Shown here piece after piece: positions 24,571 to 33,271 of a stretch of 41,906 nt of DNA. Origin of the DNA: Pseudonocardia xinjiangensis (GTDB lineage: Bacteria > Actinomycetota > Actinomycetes > Mycobacteriales > Pseudonocardiaceae). The translations under genes and the position numbers were made by a program. Where the stretch lies: assembly GCF_012911925.1 (NCBI RefSeq), contig NZ_JAAXKY010000056.1, positions 1-41,906 of the forward strand. The letters are read 5' to 3'. The notes beneath the pieces were generated by a model that saw only the letters and a program-made list of their open reading frames with translations, was not told the origin of the DNA and made no database searches. Every line of letters begins with the position of its first letter. The stretch's first letter is position 1.

Positions 24571-26232
24571 ATGACCGACGGGCCGCTCATCGTCCAGTCC
24601 GACAAGACGCTGCTGCTCGAGGTCGACCACCCGGCCGCCACGGAGGCCCGCGGGGCCATCGCGCCGTTCGCCGAGCTGGAGCGCGCCCCCGAGCACGTCC
24701 ACACCTATCGGGTGACACCGCTCGCGCTGTGGAACGCGCGTGCCGCGGGGCATGACGCCGAGCAGGTGGTGGACGCGCTCGTGCGCTTCTCCCGCTACGC
24801 GGTCCCGCAGCCGCTGCTGGTCGACGTGGTCGACACGATGGGCCGGTACGGGCGCCTGCAGCTGACGAACTCGCCCGTGCACGGGCTCGTCATGGTGGCC
24901 CTCGATCGCGCGGTGCTGGAGGAGGTGCTCCGGCAGAAGAAGATCGCCCCGCTGCTCGGGGCCCGGATCGACGACGACACCGTGCTCGTGCACCCGTCGG
25001 AGCGCGGGCATCTCAAGCAGGCGCTGCTCAAGATCGGCTGGCCCGCCGAGGACCTCGCCGGCTACGTCGACGGCGAGGCCCACCCGATCGCTCTCGCCGA
25101 GGACGGCTGGTCGCTGCGCGACTACCAGCGCCAGGCCGTCGAGGGTTTCTGGGCCGGTGGCTCGGGCGTCGTCGTGCTGCCGTGCGGGGCGGGCAAGACG
25201 CTCGTCGGCGCGGCCGCGATGGCGCAGGCGCAGGCCACCACGCTGATCCTCGTCACCAACACCGTGTCCGGACGCCAGTGGAAGCGCGAGCTGATCGCGC
25301 GCACGTCGCTCACCGAGGACGAGATCGGGGAGTACTCCGGCGAGCGCAAGGAGGTCCGGCCGGTCACGATCGCGACCTACCAGGTGATCACCCGCAAGAC
25401 CAAGGGCGAGTACCGGCACCTGGAGCTGTTCGACTCCCGGGACTGGGGCCTCGTCATCTACGACGAGGTGCACCTGCTCCCCGCGCCGGTCTTCCGGATG
25501 ACCGCCGACCTGCAGTCGCGGCGCAGGCTCGGGCTCACCGCCACCCTCGTGCGCGAGGACGGGCGGGAGGGCGACGTCTTCTCGCTGATCGGCCCCAAGC
25601 GCTACGACGCGCCGTGGCGCGACATCGAGCAGCAGGGCTGGATCGCCCCGGCCGACTGCGTCGAGGTCCGGGTCACGCTCACCGAGGCCGAACGGCTCGG
25701 GTACGCCGTGGCGGAGGCCGAGGAGCGCTACCGCATGGCCTCCACCGCCCACACCAAGCTGAACGTCGTCAAGGCCATCCTCGGCAAGCACCCCGGCGAG
25801 CCGGCGCTGGTCATCGGGGCCTATCTCGACCAGCTCGACGAGCTCGGCGAGGTGCTCGACGCGCCAGTCATCCAGGGCTCCACGAAGAACAAGGAGCGCG
25901 AGGCGCTGTTCGAGCAGTTCCGCCGGGGTGAGCTGCCGGTGCTCGTGGTGAGCAAGGTGGCCAACTTCTCCATCGACCTGCCCGAGGCGAGCGTCGCCGT
26001 CCAGGTGTCGGGCACGTTCGGCTCACGGCAGGAGGAGGCCCAGCGGCTCGGCAGGCTGCTGCGACCGAAGGGCGACGGCCGGCAGGCCCACTTCTACTCG
26101 GTCGTCTCGCGGGACACGCTCGACACCGACTACGCGGCGCACCGGCAGCGGTTCCTGGCGGAGCAGGGCTACGCCTACCGCATCGTCGACGCCGACGATC
26201 TCCTCGGGCCTGCGGTCCCGGACGTGGGCTGA
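24571..26232 (+). CDS. XPB-type DNA repair helicase
   Basis: A 553-residue superfamily 2 DNA helicase of the XPB/Ssl2/Rv0861c (ercc3) family, 3'-5' translocase implicated in DNA repair. The N-terminal damage-recognition-like domain (residues 1-180) precedes the helicase core: RDYQRQAVEGFW, Walker A VVLPCGAGKTLVGAA (about 206), motif II IYDEVHLL (about 298), motif III LGLTATLVREDG, and motif VI EEAQRLGRLLRPKG (about 491). The thumb/RED-like elements are near VREDGREGD. The ATG at 24571 has GAGGAG 10 nt upstream; a longer in-frame extension is rejected. Divergent from the conservon; Rv0862c-like partner at 16134. Confidence 0.95.
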   Translation: MTDGPLIVQSDKTLLLEVDHPAATEARGAIAPFAELERAPEHVHTYRVTPLALWNARAAGHDAEQVVDALVRFSRYAVPQPLLVDVVDTMGRYGRLQLTNSPVHGLVMVALDRAVLEEVLRQKKIAPLLGARIDDDTVLVHPSERGHLKQALLKIGWPAEDLAGYVDGEAHPIALAEDGWSLRDYQRQAVEGFWAGGSGVVVLPCGAGKTLVGAAAMAQAQATTLILVTNTVSGRQWKRELIARTSLTEDEIGEYSGERKEVRPVTIATYQVITRKTKGEYRHLELFDSRDWGLVIYDEVHLLPAPVFRMTADLQSRRRLGLTATLVREDGREGDVFSLIGPKRYDAPWRDIEQQGWIAPADCVEVRVTLTEAERLGYAVAEAEERYRMASTAHTKLNVVKAILGKHPGEPALVIGAYLDQLDELGEVLDAPVIQGSTKNKEREALFEQFRRGELPVLVVSKVANFSIDLPEASVAVQVSGTFGSRQEEAQRLGRLLRPKGDGRQAHFYSVVSRDTLDTDYAAHRQRFLAEQGYAYRIVDADDLLGPAVPDVG

Positions 26233-26248
26233 GCCGCGGACCGTCGGA

Positions 26249-27133
26249 TCAGGACGACCGCGGGTGGCGTACCGCCTCGATCACGGAGGCCATGTCCTCC
26301 GCGCCGTGACCCGCTTCGGTCGCCGCCGCGAACTGCTGGTGCAGTGCGCGCATCAGGTTGTCCTCGACGCCGGCGCCGCGGAGGGCGTCCGCGATGAGCG
26401 AGGCGTCCTTGGCGGCGCCCTCGGTCGTGAACGAGGTCGAGTAGTCCCCGGCGATCATCGCGCGACCTTTGAGCTGCGCGTAGCCGCAGTCGGTGCCCCC
26501 TCCCGCGATGGTGTCGAGAAACTGCTGAGGATCCAGCCCGAGGCCCTCGGCCAGCCCGATCGCCTGCGCGGTGCCGCCCATGACGGACAGCACCCAGGAG
26601 TTCGCCACGAGCTTGAGCCGGTGGCCGTCGCCCGGCAGCGGGCCGACCCACACGGTGCGGGCGCCGACTGCGTCGAACACCGGCGCGACGGCGTCGCGGA
26701 GATGCTCCGGCCCCCCGGCCAGCACGAGGAGCTTGCCCTCCTCCGCAGGCTGGCGGGTGCCCAGCACGGGAGCGTCGACGTAGTCCACGCCCGCCCGGTC
26801 GGCGAGCTCGGCGAGCCGCAGCGCACCGTCGAGCCCGACGGTGCTCGACTGCACCCAGACCGCCCCCTCCGCGGCGGCCGGCAGGGCCTGCTCCATCACC
26901 GCCTCCACCGACGCGGCGTCGAAGAGCATGGTGACGATGACGTCGGCCCCGGCCACCGCGGAGGCCGGATCCTCGGCCACGGTCGCGCCGACGTCGGCGA
27001 GCGCGCGGGCCTTCCCGGCGTCGCGGTTCCACACCGTGAGGGCGAGCCCGGACCGGGCGATGTTCCTCGCCATTCCGGCGCCCATGATGCCGGTTCCCAG
27101 CACGGTCACGGTTTTCGTCGTCGTGGTCGTCAC
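26249..27133 (-). CDS. NAD(P)-dependent beta-hydroxyacid dehydrogenase (3-hydroxyisobutyrate dehydrogenase-like)
   Basis: A 294-residue oxidoreductase of the 6-phosphogluconate/3-hydroxyisobutyrate dehydrogenase family. The Rossmann motif is VTVLGTGIMGAGMARNIA, followed by LTVWNRDAGKARAL, which suggests NADP (Asn-Arg after beta-2). The substrate-binding DAPVLGTRQPAEEGKLLVLAGG corresponds to the SGG-type signature and the catalytic lysine is in HRLKLVANSWV (GxxxKxxxN). Specific substrate not determinable. The GTG at 27133 follows GAGGAG. It is convergent with the XPB gene and separated from the LacI gene by 297 bp, so it is probably a separate unit. Confidence 0.9.
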   Translation of the reverse strand: MTTTTTKTVTVLGTGIMGAGMARNIARSGLALTVWNRDAGKARALADVGATVAEDPASAVAGADVIVTMLFDAASVEAVMEQALPAAAEGAVWVQSSTVGLDGALRLAELADRAGVDYVDAPVLGTRQPAEEGKLLVLAGGPEHLRDAVAPVFDAVGARTVWVGPLPGDGHRLKLVANSWVLSVMGGTAQAIGLAEGLGLDPQQFLDTIAGGGTDCGYAQLKGRAMIAGDYSTSFTTEGAAKDASLIADALRGAGVEDNLMRALHQQFAAATEAGHGAEDMASVIEAVRHPRSS

Positions 27134-27204
27134 GGTCGTTCTCCTCGCGTTGTCCGTATCGGTCCGGCGCCGTCGGTGCCGCTCGGCGCCTCTCCGGGAC
27201 CCAG

Positions 27205-27219
27205 CCTATTCCGAATAGG
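27205..27219. promoter_or_regulatory. Palindrome CCTATTC-C-GAATAGG upstream of dehydrogenase gene
   Basis: A perfect 7+7 inverted repeat with one central base, 72 bp upstream of the dehydrogenase start, AT-rich relative to its surroundings. It looks like an operator for a dimeric regulator. The rest of 27134-27430 shows no gene; it has an AT-richer patch near 27301-27350 of unknown meaning. Confidence 0.5.
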
Positions 27220-27401
27220 GCAAGAACGAACAGCAGCTCATCGTGCCTGTTCAGCGCCGTTCGGCGAGCCATCGACCCGTGTCGTGGCCGGGTCTCCGGG
27301 AAGAATTGATGCGGCCCCGCCGCGATTTCTGGAACAGATCATCGGTGCCCCCGCCGGGCGGCGAAAACGGTCAAATCGACAAACCGCGCGGGAGCGATGT
27401 C

Positions 27402-27418
27402 CCGGATGCGCAATCCGG
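27402..27418 (-). terminator. Small hairpin downstream of LacI gene
   Basis: CCGGAT (27402-27407) and ATCCGG (27413-27418) form a short hairpin 12 nt past the LacI stop codon. There is no U-run; a weak terminator candidate for the long upstream operon. Confidence 0.3.
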
Positions 27419-27430
27419 TCACCCCGTGGT

Positions 27431-28474
27431 TCAGGAGCGCGCGCGCCCGGGCGTGCTGTCGCGGATGATCACTTCTCCGCGTACCCGCCTGATCCGCGGC
27501 TGGTCGGCGGGCGGCTCGAGCACCAGTTCCAGTGCCCAGGCGCCCAGGTCCTCCAGCGGCAACCGGACGGTCGTCAGGGCCGGGGTGGCATCGCGCAGGG
27601 TGGTGATGTCGTCGAACCCGGCCACCGCCATCGTCGACGGCACCGCGATCCCGCGGTCGCGCAGCGCGGCCAGCGCGCCGAGCGCCATCACGTCGTTCAC
27701 CGCGAACACGCAGTCGATGTCGGCGCCGCGGTCGAGGATCTCGATCATCGAGTCGTAGCCGCCGTCACGGGTGAACCCGCCGTACGCGACGTCGTCCTGG
27801 CTGATCTGTACTCCGGCGCGCGTGGCGCCCTCGCGGAACCCGGCGAACCGGTCGCGGGCGGTGAGCAGGTCGGCCCGGCCCGCCAGCACCGCGAACCGGC
27901 GGTAGCCGCGGCTGCACAGCGCCTCGGCCAGTGCCCTGGCGCCTGCCCGGTTCTCCAGGACGACGGTGTCGGCCGCGATCTTGCGCTGGCTGATGAAGGC
28001 GACGCGGCCGCCGGACTGCTCGAACGAGCGCACCTCGGCGCCGAGCCGGTCGGTGAGGTCACGGTCGTGCACCCGGCTCCCCACGACGATCACGGCGCGG
28101 GCCCGCTGGCTCCGGAGCGCTGCCACGTAGTCGAGCTCGCGCTCCTCCCGGCCGAACGTGCACGCCATCGTGACGACGAGACGGTGGTCCTCGGCGGCCC
28201 GGATGGCGCCGGAGGCGATGGAGGAGAAGTAGGGGTCGCCGACGTCGCCGATCACGAGCCCCACGAGGTTGGTGTGGCCCCTGGCCATCGCCTGGGCCTG
28301 CGCGTTGGCCGAGTACTGCAGGGCGTCGGCGGCCTCCAGCACCCGGTCGCGCAGGTCGGGCCGCACGCGCCGGGTGCTGCCGTTGAGGGCGCGCGAGGCG
28401 GTGGCCAGGGAGACCCCCGCCGCGCGTGCGACGTCGAGAAGGGTGACCGACGCGGTCGTGACGCGGTCGCTCAT
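27431..28474 (-). CDS. LacI-family transcriptional regulator
   Basis: A 347-residue LacI/GalR repressor. The N-terminal helix-turn-helix and hinge are clear: VTLLDVARAAGVSLATASRA, then LNGSTRRVRPDLRDRVLEAA and ALQYSANAQAQAM. The periplasmic-binding-like effector domain includes LVGLVIGDVGDPYFSSIASG, FAVNDVMALGALAAL and VAGFDDITTL, ending with RLPLEDLGAWALELVLE. The ATG at 28474 follows AGGAGG with normal spacing. It is the last gene of the minus-strand importer cluster but has its own 205-bp upstream region carrying a LacI-type operator (28641-28654) also found at the operon head, so it most likely controls the importer operon and itself. Confidence 0.94.
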   Translation of the reverse strand: MSDRVTTASVTLLDVARAAGVSLATASRALNGSTRRVRPDLRDRVLEAADALQYSANAQAQAMARGHTNLVGLVIGDVGDPYFSSIASGAIRAAEDHRLVVTMACTFGREERELDYVAALRSQRARAVIVVGSRVHDRDLTDRLGAEVRSFEQSGGRVAFISQRKIAADTVVLENRAGARALAEALCSRGYRRFAVLAGRADLLTARDRFAGFREGATRAGVQISQDDVAYGGFTRDGGYDSMIEILDRGADIDCVFAVNDVMALGALAALRDRGIAVPSTMAVAGFDDITTLRDATPALTTVRLPLEDLGAWALELVLEPPADQPRIRRVRGEVIIRDSTPGRARS

Positions 28475-28640
28475 GGCCGGCCTCCTGTGCTGCGGGACCG
28501 GGCGCCGGACCGGCGGACCGGACGGGCCGCGCCGTCGACGGCCCAGCACCGTTGATGACACAGCGCCGTCGACTGCCACAGTGCGTCCGGCCCGCGGTCC
28601 AGACCCCGTATCGGTGGAGCCTACCGCCCGGCCCGAGGGA

Positions 28641-28654
28641 GGAAAGCGCATTCC
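28641..28654. promoter_or_regulatory. LacI-type operator upstream of lacI-family gene
   Basis: GGAAAGCGCATTCC is a 14-bp near-perfect palindrome with the central CG typical of LacI-family sites. It differs at one position from the operator core at 35647-35660 read on the minus strand (GGAAAGCGCATACC). Confidence 0.65.
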
Positions 28655-28679
28655 CCCTCTTGGGTGGCGTGGCCCGGGC

Positions 28680-29438
28680 TCAGCCGGCTCCGCCGACGGG
28701 TACCACCGACCCGATGCGCACCGGATCGTAGGGGGTGAGGAAACCGCACATGCCCAGAACGGCCGCGGGCGGCTCCTCGATCCGTGACACACCCGCGTCC
28801 AGCAGGTGCGAGTGGTCACCTGCGGCCAGCGCGGCCAGCTGCTCGCCGGTCCGGCTGCTCATCGCGGCCGCGCCCTCCTCCCACCGGGCCCGCCACGCCC
28901 CCAGCTGGGGACGCACCAGCTCCGTGGCGGCGGCGTAGAACGCGTCGAGCGCGGCACCGTTGCCCGCGGCCAGCTGCCGTGTGAGCTCGGCGAACCCCTC
29001 GATGGCCAGGTCGCGCCGGGCTCTCGCGCGCTCCTCGGACGGCACCCCGTCCGGACCCGCCAGTGAGGTCGCCCGCCGGTAGGTGTCGCGGTCGGCCAGG
29101 TGGGCAGGCGGGAGGGTCAGCACCGCATCGCCCGCCTCCGGCAGGCCGGTGTTCTGCATGACCACCACCACGTGCAGGTCACCGTCGTTCACCGCGCGGT
29201 GGATCGTGCCCGGGGTGAACCAGACGACGTCCCCGGTGTGCAGCGGGGACTCCACGAGACCTGCCGCCGCGGTCAGCGTCTGGAGCCTGCCGGTGCCGCC
29301 GACCACGATGTAGCACTCGGAGCAGCACAGGTGCATGTGGGGCGACCCGCCGCACAGCCCGTCGGCCGTCTCCCAGGGGTAGACGCGCAACGCGCTGATC
29401 CCCACGCCACCCGGGAACTGCGGCAGGGCAGCGCTCAC
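28680..29438 (-). CDS. Cupin-domain protein in importer/catabolic operon
   Basis: A 252-residue protein with one N-terminal cupin. Motif 1-like residues are in GGSPHMHLCCSECYIVVGG (two His and a Glu), and motif 2 is TPGTIHRAVNDGDLHVVVVM, so a metal site is plausible. A helical C-terminal half (AIEGFAELTRQLAAGN...) is unusual for a small cupin. It may be an isomerase, epimerase or sensor for the imported compound; function is unknown. The GTG at 29438 overlaps the stop of the DUF6807 gene as GTGA, so the two are translationally coupled. The lacI-family gene follows after 205 bp. Confidence 0.82.
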   Translation of the reverse strand: MSAALPQFPGGVGISALRVYPWETADGLCGGSPHMHLCCSECYIVVGGTGRLQTLTAAAGLVESPLHTGDVVWFTPGTIHRAVNDGDLHVVVVMQNTGLPEAGDAVLTLPPAHLADRDTYRRATSLAGPDGVPSEERARARRDLAIEGFAELTRQLAAGNGAALDAFYAAATELVRPQLGAWRARWEEGAAAMSSRTGEQLAALAAGDHSHLLDAGVSRIEEPPAAVLGMCGFLTPYDPVRIGSVVPVGGAG

Positions 29439-30340
29439 AGCGAATGCTCCGCGGCGAAGCCCTCGCACTCCGCGCGCGTCCAGATCCGGTCGGCGACGGC
29501 CACCCGGTGCTGCAGCGAGAGCGAGTCGCCGTCGGCGAGCGTGATCTCCTTGTCGAACGCCGGCGACGGGTTCACCGCGGGGAACGGGTCGTTGCGCACG
29601 AACCAGGTGAGCGTCCCGTGGGTGGTCGACCCGGCGAGGACCAGCACGGTCGCGCCGCCGTCGACGTCATCGTTCTTGCCCGTGTACGCGAGCCACGGTG
29701 AATCGGTGGTGCCCATCGTCTCCGGCCCGCCGCCACCTCCGGCGGTGATGATCTCGCCGCCGGTGAAGCCGCGGGGCCCGCGCCAGAAGAACCCCGTGTA
29801 GCCCGCGTTGGGACGCCCGTGCGTCGTGGGGCTGCCCAGCTCCAGTGCCTCGCCGCGGATGTTGCGCAGCTCCGTCCCGAAGTCGAGCAGCCACGTGCCG
29901 CGCCCGGCGTCGACGCCGTGGAAGCGCAGCGTCCGCGTCTCCGCCACCCAGCTCTCGCCGGTCGAGGCCACCCAGGTGAGCGACTCGCGGAGGGTGAGCT
30001 CGTCCCCGGTCAGGTCGATGATGTCGAACGAGTCGTGGCGCATCGTGCCGACGTTGTCCAGCGCGACGTAGCCCTGCCCGTGCACGTAGGTGTTGCCGCC
30101 CCAGAAGTTCTGCCCGGACACGTGCGACCAGGTCATCTGCAGGCCCTTGTGCCAGCGGTGGTCGTGCGGGCGGTACGCCGCCACGAGGGCGCCGGACAGC
30201 GTCCGCATCGGGTACAGGTAGGGCTTGGGCGCCTCGAAGGTGGGCAGGTCGTGGCCGTAGACGTAGCTCGCGATCTCCACGTCGCCGACGCCGACACCGA
30301 TCTTCAGACCGTGCTCGTGCGTGACCGTCAGCCCGGTCAT
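29435..30340 (-). CDS. DUF6807 (PmoA-type) family protein
   Basis: A 301-residue beta-rich protein of the DUF6807/PmoA-annotated family; despite the old label, it has nothing of a membrane methane monooxygenase. Recognisable segments are RTLSGALVAAYRPHDHRWHK with a His cluster, QMTWSHVSGQNFWGGNTYVH, ELTLRESLTWVAS, NAGYTGFFWRGPRGFTGG and NDPFPAVNPSPAFDKEI. Family members commonly occur next to Gfo/Idh dehydrogenases in carbohydrate gene clusters of actinobacteria and planctomycetes. The ATG at 30340 overlaps the dehydrogenase stop as ATGA. A role in carbohydrate modification is likely but unproven. Confidence 0.87.
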   Translation of the reverse strand: MTGLTVTHEHGLKIGVGVGDVEIASYVYGHDLPTFEAPKPYLYPMRTLSGALVAAYRPHDHRWHKGLQMTWSHVSGQNFWGGNTYVHGQGYVALDNVGTMRHDSFDIIDLTGDELTLRESLTWVASTGESWVAETRTLRFHGVDAGRGTWLLDFGTELRNIRGEALELGSPTTHGRPNAGYTGFFWRGPRGFTGGEIITAGGGGGPETMGTTDSPWLAYTGKNDDVDGGATVLVLAGSTTHGTLTWFVRNDPFPAVNPSPAFDKEITLADGDSLSLQHRVAVADRIWTRAECEGFAAEHSL

Positions 30341-31455
30341 CGGGCCACCACCGCCGGGACGCCCGCCGTGTACCGGCCGCCGCCGTCCAGGTGTGCGTGG
30401 AAGGGGTTGCCCGGTTCCAGCTCGTCGCGGGTGACGGGGCGCCCGGTGATCGCCGACTGGTACAGGCCTGTGATCAGCTCCATGCTGCGGCGCCCGTCGG
30501 GACCGCTGGCCGGCGGCCGTCCGCCGCGGTCCATCGCGTCGAGGAACTCCGCCAGCTGAACGTTGTGCGAGCTGCGGACGTCGGTGGCCGGGAGCCAGCC
30601 CGCCGAGCGTTCCTCGGCGACGCCGCGCAGTGGCGTCCAGGTCCAGTTCGAGTTGTCGTAGCCGTACAGGTGCGAGACCTCGACCGTGGCCTCGGAGAAG
30701 TCGAAGCGCAGGTAGCTGACCTCGCGCGGGGACAGGACGCTGTTGACGACCGACACCAGCGCCCCGGACTCGAACGACACCGCCGCGAGCGAGACGTCCT
30801 CGGTGGCGATCCGCCGGTCCAGGGTGCCCATCATCGCGCGGACCTCGCGCCAGTCCCCGAGCAGCGAGAGCATCAGATCCATCTGGTGGATCCCGTGCCC
30901 CATCGTGGGGCCGCCGCCCTCGGTCTCCCACCTGCCCCGCCACGGCACCTCGTAGTAGGCGTCGTCGCGGTACCAGAGCGTGTGGCAGATGCCCACGAGC
31001 GGGCGCCCGAGCGCCCCGGTGGCGATCTGCTCGCGCAGGGTGCGGGCGGCGGAGCCGAACCGATGCTGGAACACGTACCCGACGTACGGGCCGCCCTCCC
31101 GCTCCTCGGCGGACAGCGCGTCGTACTCGGCCAGCGAGAGCACGGGCGGCTTCTCGCACCACACCCACGCGCCGGCCTGCAGGCAGGCCCGGACGCCGTC
31201 GTGGTGGGCCGCCGGCGGGGTGCAGATGATCGCCAGGTCGGGCCGTTCGGTGGCCAGCATCGTGTCCAGGTCGGTGTAGGTGTGCTCCACCCCCCACTCC
31301 GCGGCGAACGCGGCGGCCCGGTCGCCGTCCACGTCCACCACGGCCACGACGGCGGCGCGGCCGTCCTGGGCCTGGATGGCCGGCAGGTGGCGGCCACTGG
31401 CGATGGCACCCGTACCCACGATCGCGACCCGGTACTGCTTCTTGCCGTCTGGCAT
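30337..31455 (-). CDS. Gfo/Idh/MocA family oxidoreductase
   Basis: A 372-residue NAD(P)-dependent sugar/inositol-type dehydrogenase. Rossmann motif RVAIVGTGAIASGRHLPAIQ, acidic NAD-preferring VVDVDGDRAAAFAAEW, the family motif CEKPPVLSLAEYDAL with catalytic Lys, and the C-terminal domain with GPTMGHGIHQMDLMLSLLG holding the conserved DxxH-like HGIHQMD residues. Start: ATG at 31455 after GGGAG. Substrate likely a sugar, sugar acid or inositol-like compound brought in by the adjacent importer (inference). It lies 32 nt after the permease gene and overlaps DUF6807. Confidence 0.92.
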   Translation of the reverse strand: MPDGKKQYRVAIVGTGAIASGRHLPAIQAQDGRAAVVAVVDVDGDRAAAFAAEWGVEHTYTDLDTMLATERPDLAIICTPPAAHHDGVRACLQAGAWVWCEKPPVLSLAEYDALSAEEREGGPYVGYVFQHRFGSAARTLREQIATGALGRPLVGICHTLWYRDDAYYEVPWRGRWETEGGGPTMGHGIHQMDLMLSLLGDWREVRAMMGTLDRRIATEDVSLAAVSFESGALVSVVNSVLSPREVSYLRFDFSEATVEVSHLYGYDNSNWTWTPLRGVAEERSAGWLPATDVRSSHNVQLAEFLDAMDRGGRPPASGPDGRRSMELITGLYQSAITGRPVTRDELEPGNPFHAHLDGGGRYTAGVPAVVAR

Positions 31456-31487
31456 GTGCACGAGCTCCCTCGGGTTGTCGTCCGAAC

Positions 31488-32348
31488 TCAGCGGTGACGC
31501 TGGCGAATGGCCTGGGAAGGGGTGACGAAGCGCAGGCTGACGGCCAGCCCGAGTACCGCGACGAGCATGTAGGTCACGGCCATCGCCGCCGTCAGCGGAC
31601 CGGGCACGCCGCCCGGGTCGGAGATCGCACCGAAGAGTGCGACGACGAGCGTCTGGGTGTCGGCGGCCGAGACGAAGAACGTGAGCTCGAACGCGCCGAG
31701 CGTCCGGACGAGGACCAGGATCCCGGCGGCGAGCATCCCGGGCAGGAGCAGCGGGACCAGCACCCGGCTGAACAGCCGCAGGTTGTTGGCCCCGAAGACG
31801 CGCGCGGCGTTCTCCACCTCGGGGGAGATCTGCTCGACGAACGGAACCATGATCAGGACGACGAGCGGGAGAGTCGGCACCAGGTTCACGAGCACCACGG
31901 CCGTCATCGAGCCGCCGAGCCCGACGCGGTACATGAGCGCCGCGAGCTGCACCGCGTACGTCATCGGCGGCAGGATGATCGGCAGCAGCATGAGCAGCAT
32001 GACCACCGACCGGCCGGGGAAGGCGCGGCGGGCGAGCAGGTAGCCGGCAGGCACGCCGGCCAGCAGCGCGATCACGACCACCGCGACCCCGGCCTGCGCG
32101 GTGTTGGCGAGAGCCTGCGACATGCCGGTGCTCGACCAGGCCCGGCCGTACCAGGTGGCGGTGAGCCCCGCCGGCCACCAGCCGCCCCGCCACGTGGTGG
32201 CGAACGACTGGACGACGACGGACGCCAGCACCCCGAGGATCACGGCCACGAAGCAGCCTGCGGCCACCCACGTGATCACGGCGGTGAGCGTGGGGCGCTC
32301 GCGCCGCGTGCGCGGGGGCGGCCCGGCCGCGATGTCGGCGGTGGTCAT
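31488..32348 (-). CDS. ABC transporter permease (second permease)
   Basis: A 286-residue inner-membrane permease of the binding-protein-dependent type (PotC/ThiP-C-like). About six transmembrane helices: near residues 22-46 (ITWVAAGCFVAVILGVLASV), then 90-110, 125-150, and later pairs. The EAA loop is recognisable at EVENAARVFGANNLRLFSRVLVPLLLPG (E-A-A...G). Its ATG overlaps the stop of the first permease (ATGA). It is followed by the Gfo/Idh gene. Confidence 0.92.
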   Translation of the reverse strand: MTTADIAAGPPPRTRRERPTLTAVITWVAAGCFVAVILGVLASVVVQSFATTWRGGWWPAGLTATWYGRAWSSTGMSQALANTAQAGVAVVVIALLAGVPAGYLLARRAFPGRSVVMLLMLLPIILPPMTYAVQLAALMYRVGLGGSMTAVVLVNLVPTLPLVVLIMVPFVEQISPEVENAARVFGANNLRLFSRVLVPLLLPGMLAAGILVLVRTLGAFELTFFVSAADTQTLVVALFGAISDPGGVPGPLTAAMAVTYMLVAVLGLAVSLRFVTPSQAIRQRHR

Positions 32349-33271
32349 CCCTTGCCTCCCGTCGCCGGGCCGCGGTAGAGCCGGTTGCGCAGCAGCATCA
32401 GCACGCCGAGGATCACCAGCTCGAGCACGGTCATGACCACCGCGATGGCCGCGGCCGCCGGGTAGTCCGACCGCTGGGAGGCCGCCTGGTAGATCGGCAG
32501 CGTGAGCACGTGGGTGGCGTTGTCGGGCTGCCCGACGAGGATCGCCGACGGGAACACGGCGAACGCCTCCACCAGGCAGAGCGTGAACGCCGTGATCAGG
32601 CCGGGCACGGCCAGCGGCATGATGATCCGCCAGAACCGTGCGGCACGGCTCGCGCCGAGGGTGGCCGCGGCGTCCTCGATCGACCGGTCGATGCCGCCGA
32701 AGAAGCCCATCAGCATCACGAACGCGAACGGGATGCTCACCAGCGTCGTGGCGATGAAGGTGCCCGTGTAGTTGTAGATGAACTGCTGCTGGGGAACGCC
32801 GAGCGAGGTCAGCAGCAGGTTGGTCCAGCCCGTCGGCGAGAAGACCTGCGTCATGCCCTGGGCGATGAGCACGGAGCCGAACGTCAGCGGCAGGAGCACC
32901 ACCAGCGTCACGATCCGGCGGCCGGGGAAGTCGCGGCGCATCCGGAAGGCCAGCGGCGCGGCGGCCGCCACGCTGAGGACCGCGACGGGCACGGCGAGCC
33001 GCAGCGTCTTCCAGATGGAGTCGCGCAGGTACGGATCGCCGAAGAAGTCGGTGTAGTTGGCCAGCGGGTCGCCGCCCTCGAGCGGCTGGAACGAGATCGA
33101 CAGCCCGTAGAGGAACGGGTAGACGAACAGCGCGCCGATGATCAGCACCGCGGGCAGGATGAGCAGCAGGGTCCAGTCCACGCCCCGCTCCGCGAGGCGA
33201 TGGCGCAGGGGCTGCGGCGGCCGCGGTGGGGCCGTGGTGGCCGGGGTGCCCGGTTCAGCCGTGAGCGTCAT
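32345..33271 (-). CDS. ABC transporter permease (first permease)
   Basis: A 308-residue permease paired with the next gene. Start ATG at 33271 ([10 protein letters not shown]) overlaps the ATPase 3' end by 17 nt; an upstream extension is poorly supported. Helix 1 is [20 protein letters not shown]; the EAA-type loop is [20 protein letters not shown] followed by [10 protein letters not shown]. Arrangement with a Fe/polyamine-type ATPase and two permeases suggests an importer of the 2-aminoethylphosphonate/iron/polyamine/sugar-acid superfamily rather than the CUT1 sugar class, though context points to carbohydrate-like substrates. Confidence 0.92.
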   Translation of the reverse strand: MTLTAEPGTPATTAPPRPPQPLRHRLAERGVDWTLLLILPAVLIIGALFVYPFLYGLSISFQPLEGGDPLANYTDFFGDPYLRDSIWKTLRLAVPVAVLSVAAAAPLAFRMRRDFPGRRIVTLVVLLPLTFGSVLIAQGMTQVFSPTGWTNLLLTSLGVPQQQFIYNYTGTFIATTLVSIPFAFVMLMGFFGGIDRSIEDAAATLGASRAARFWRIIMPLAVPGLITAFTLCLVEAFAVFPSAILVGQPDNATHVLTLPIYQAASQRSDYPAAAAIAVVMTVLELVILGVLMLLRNRLYRGPATGGKG

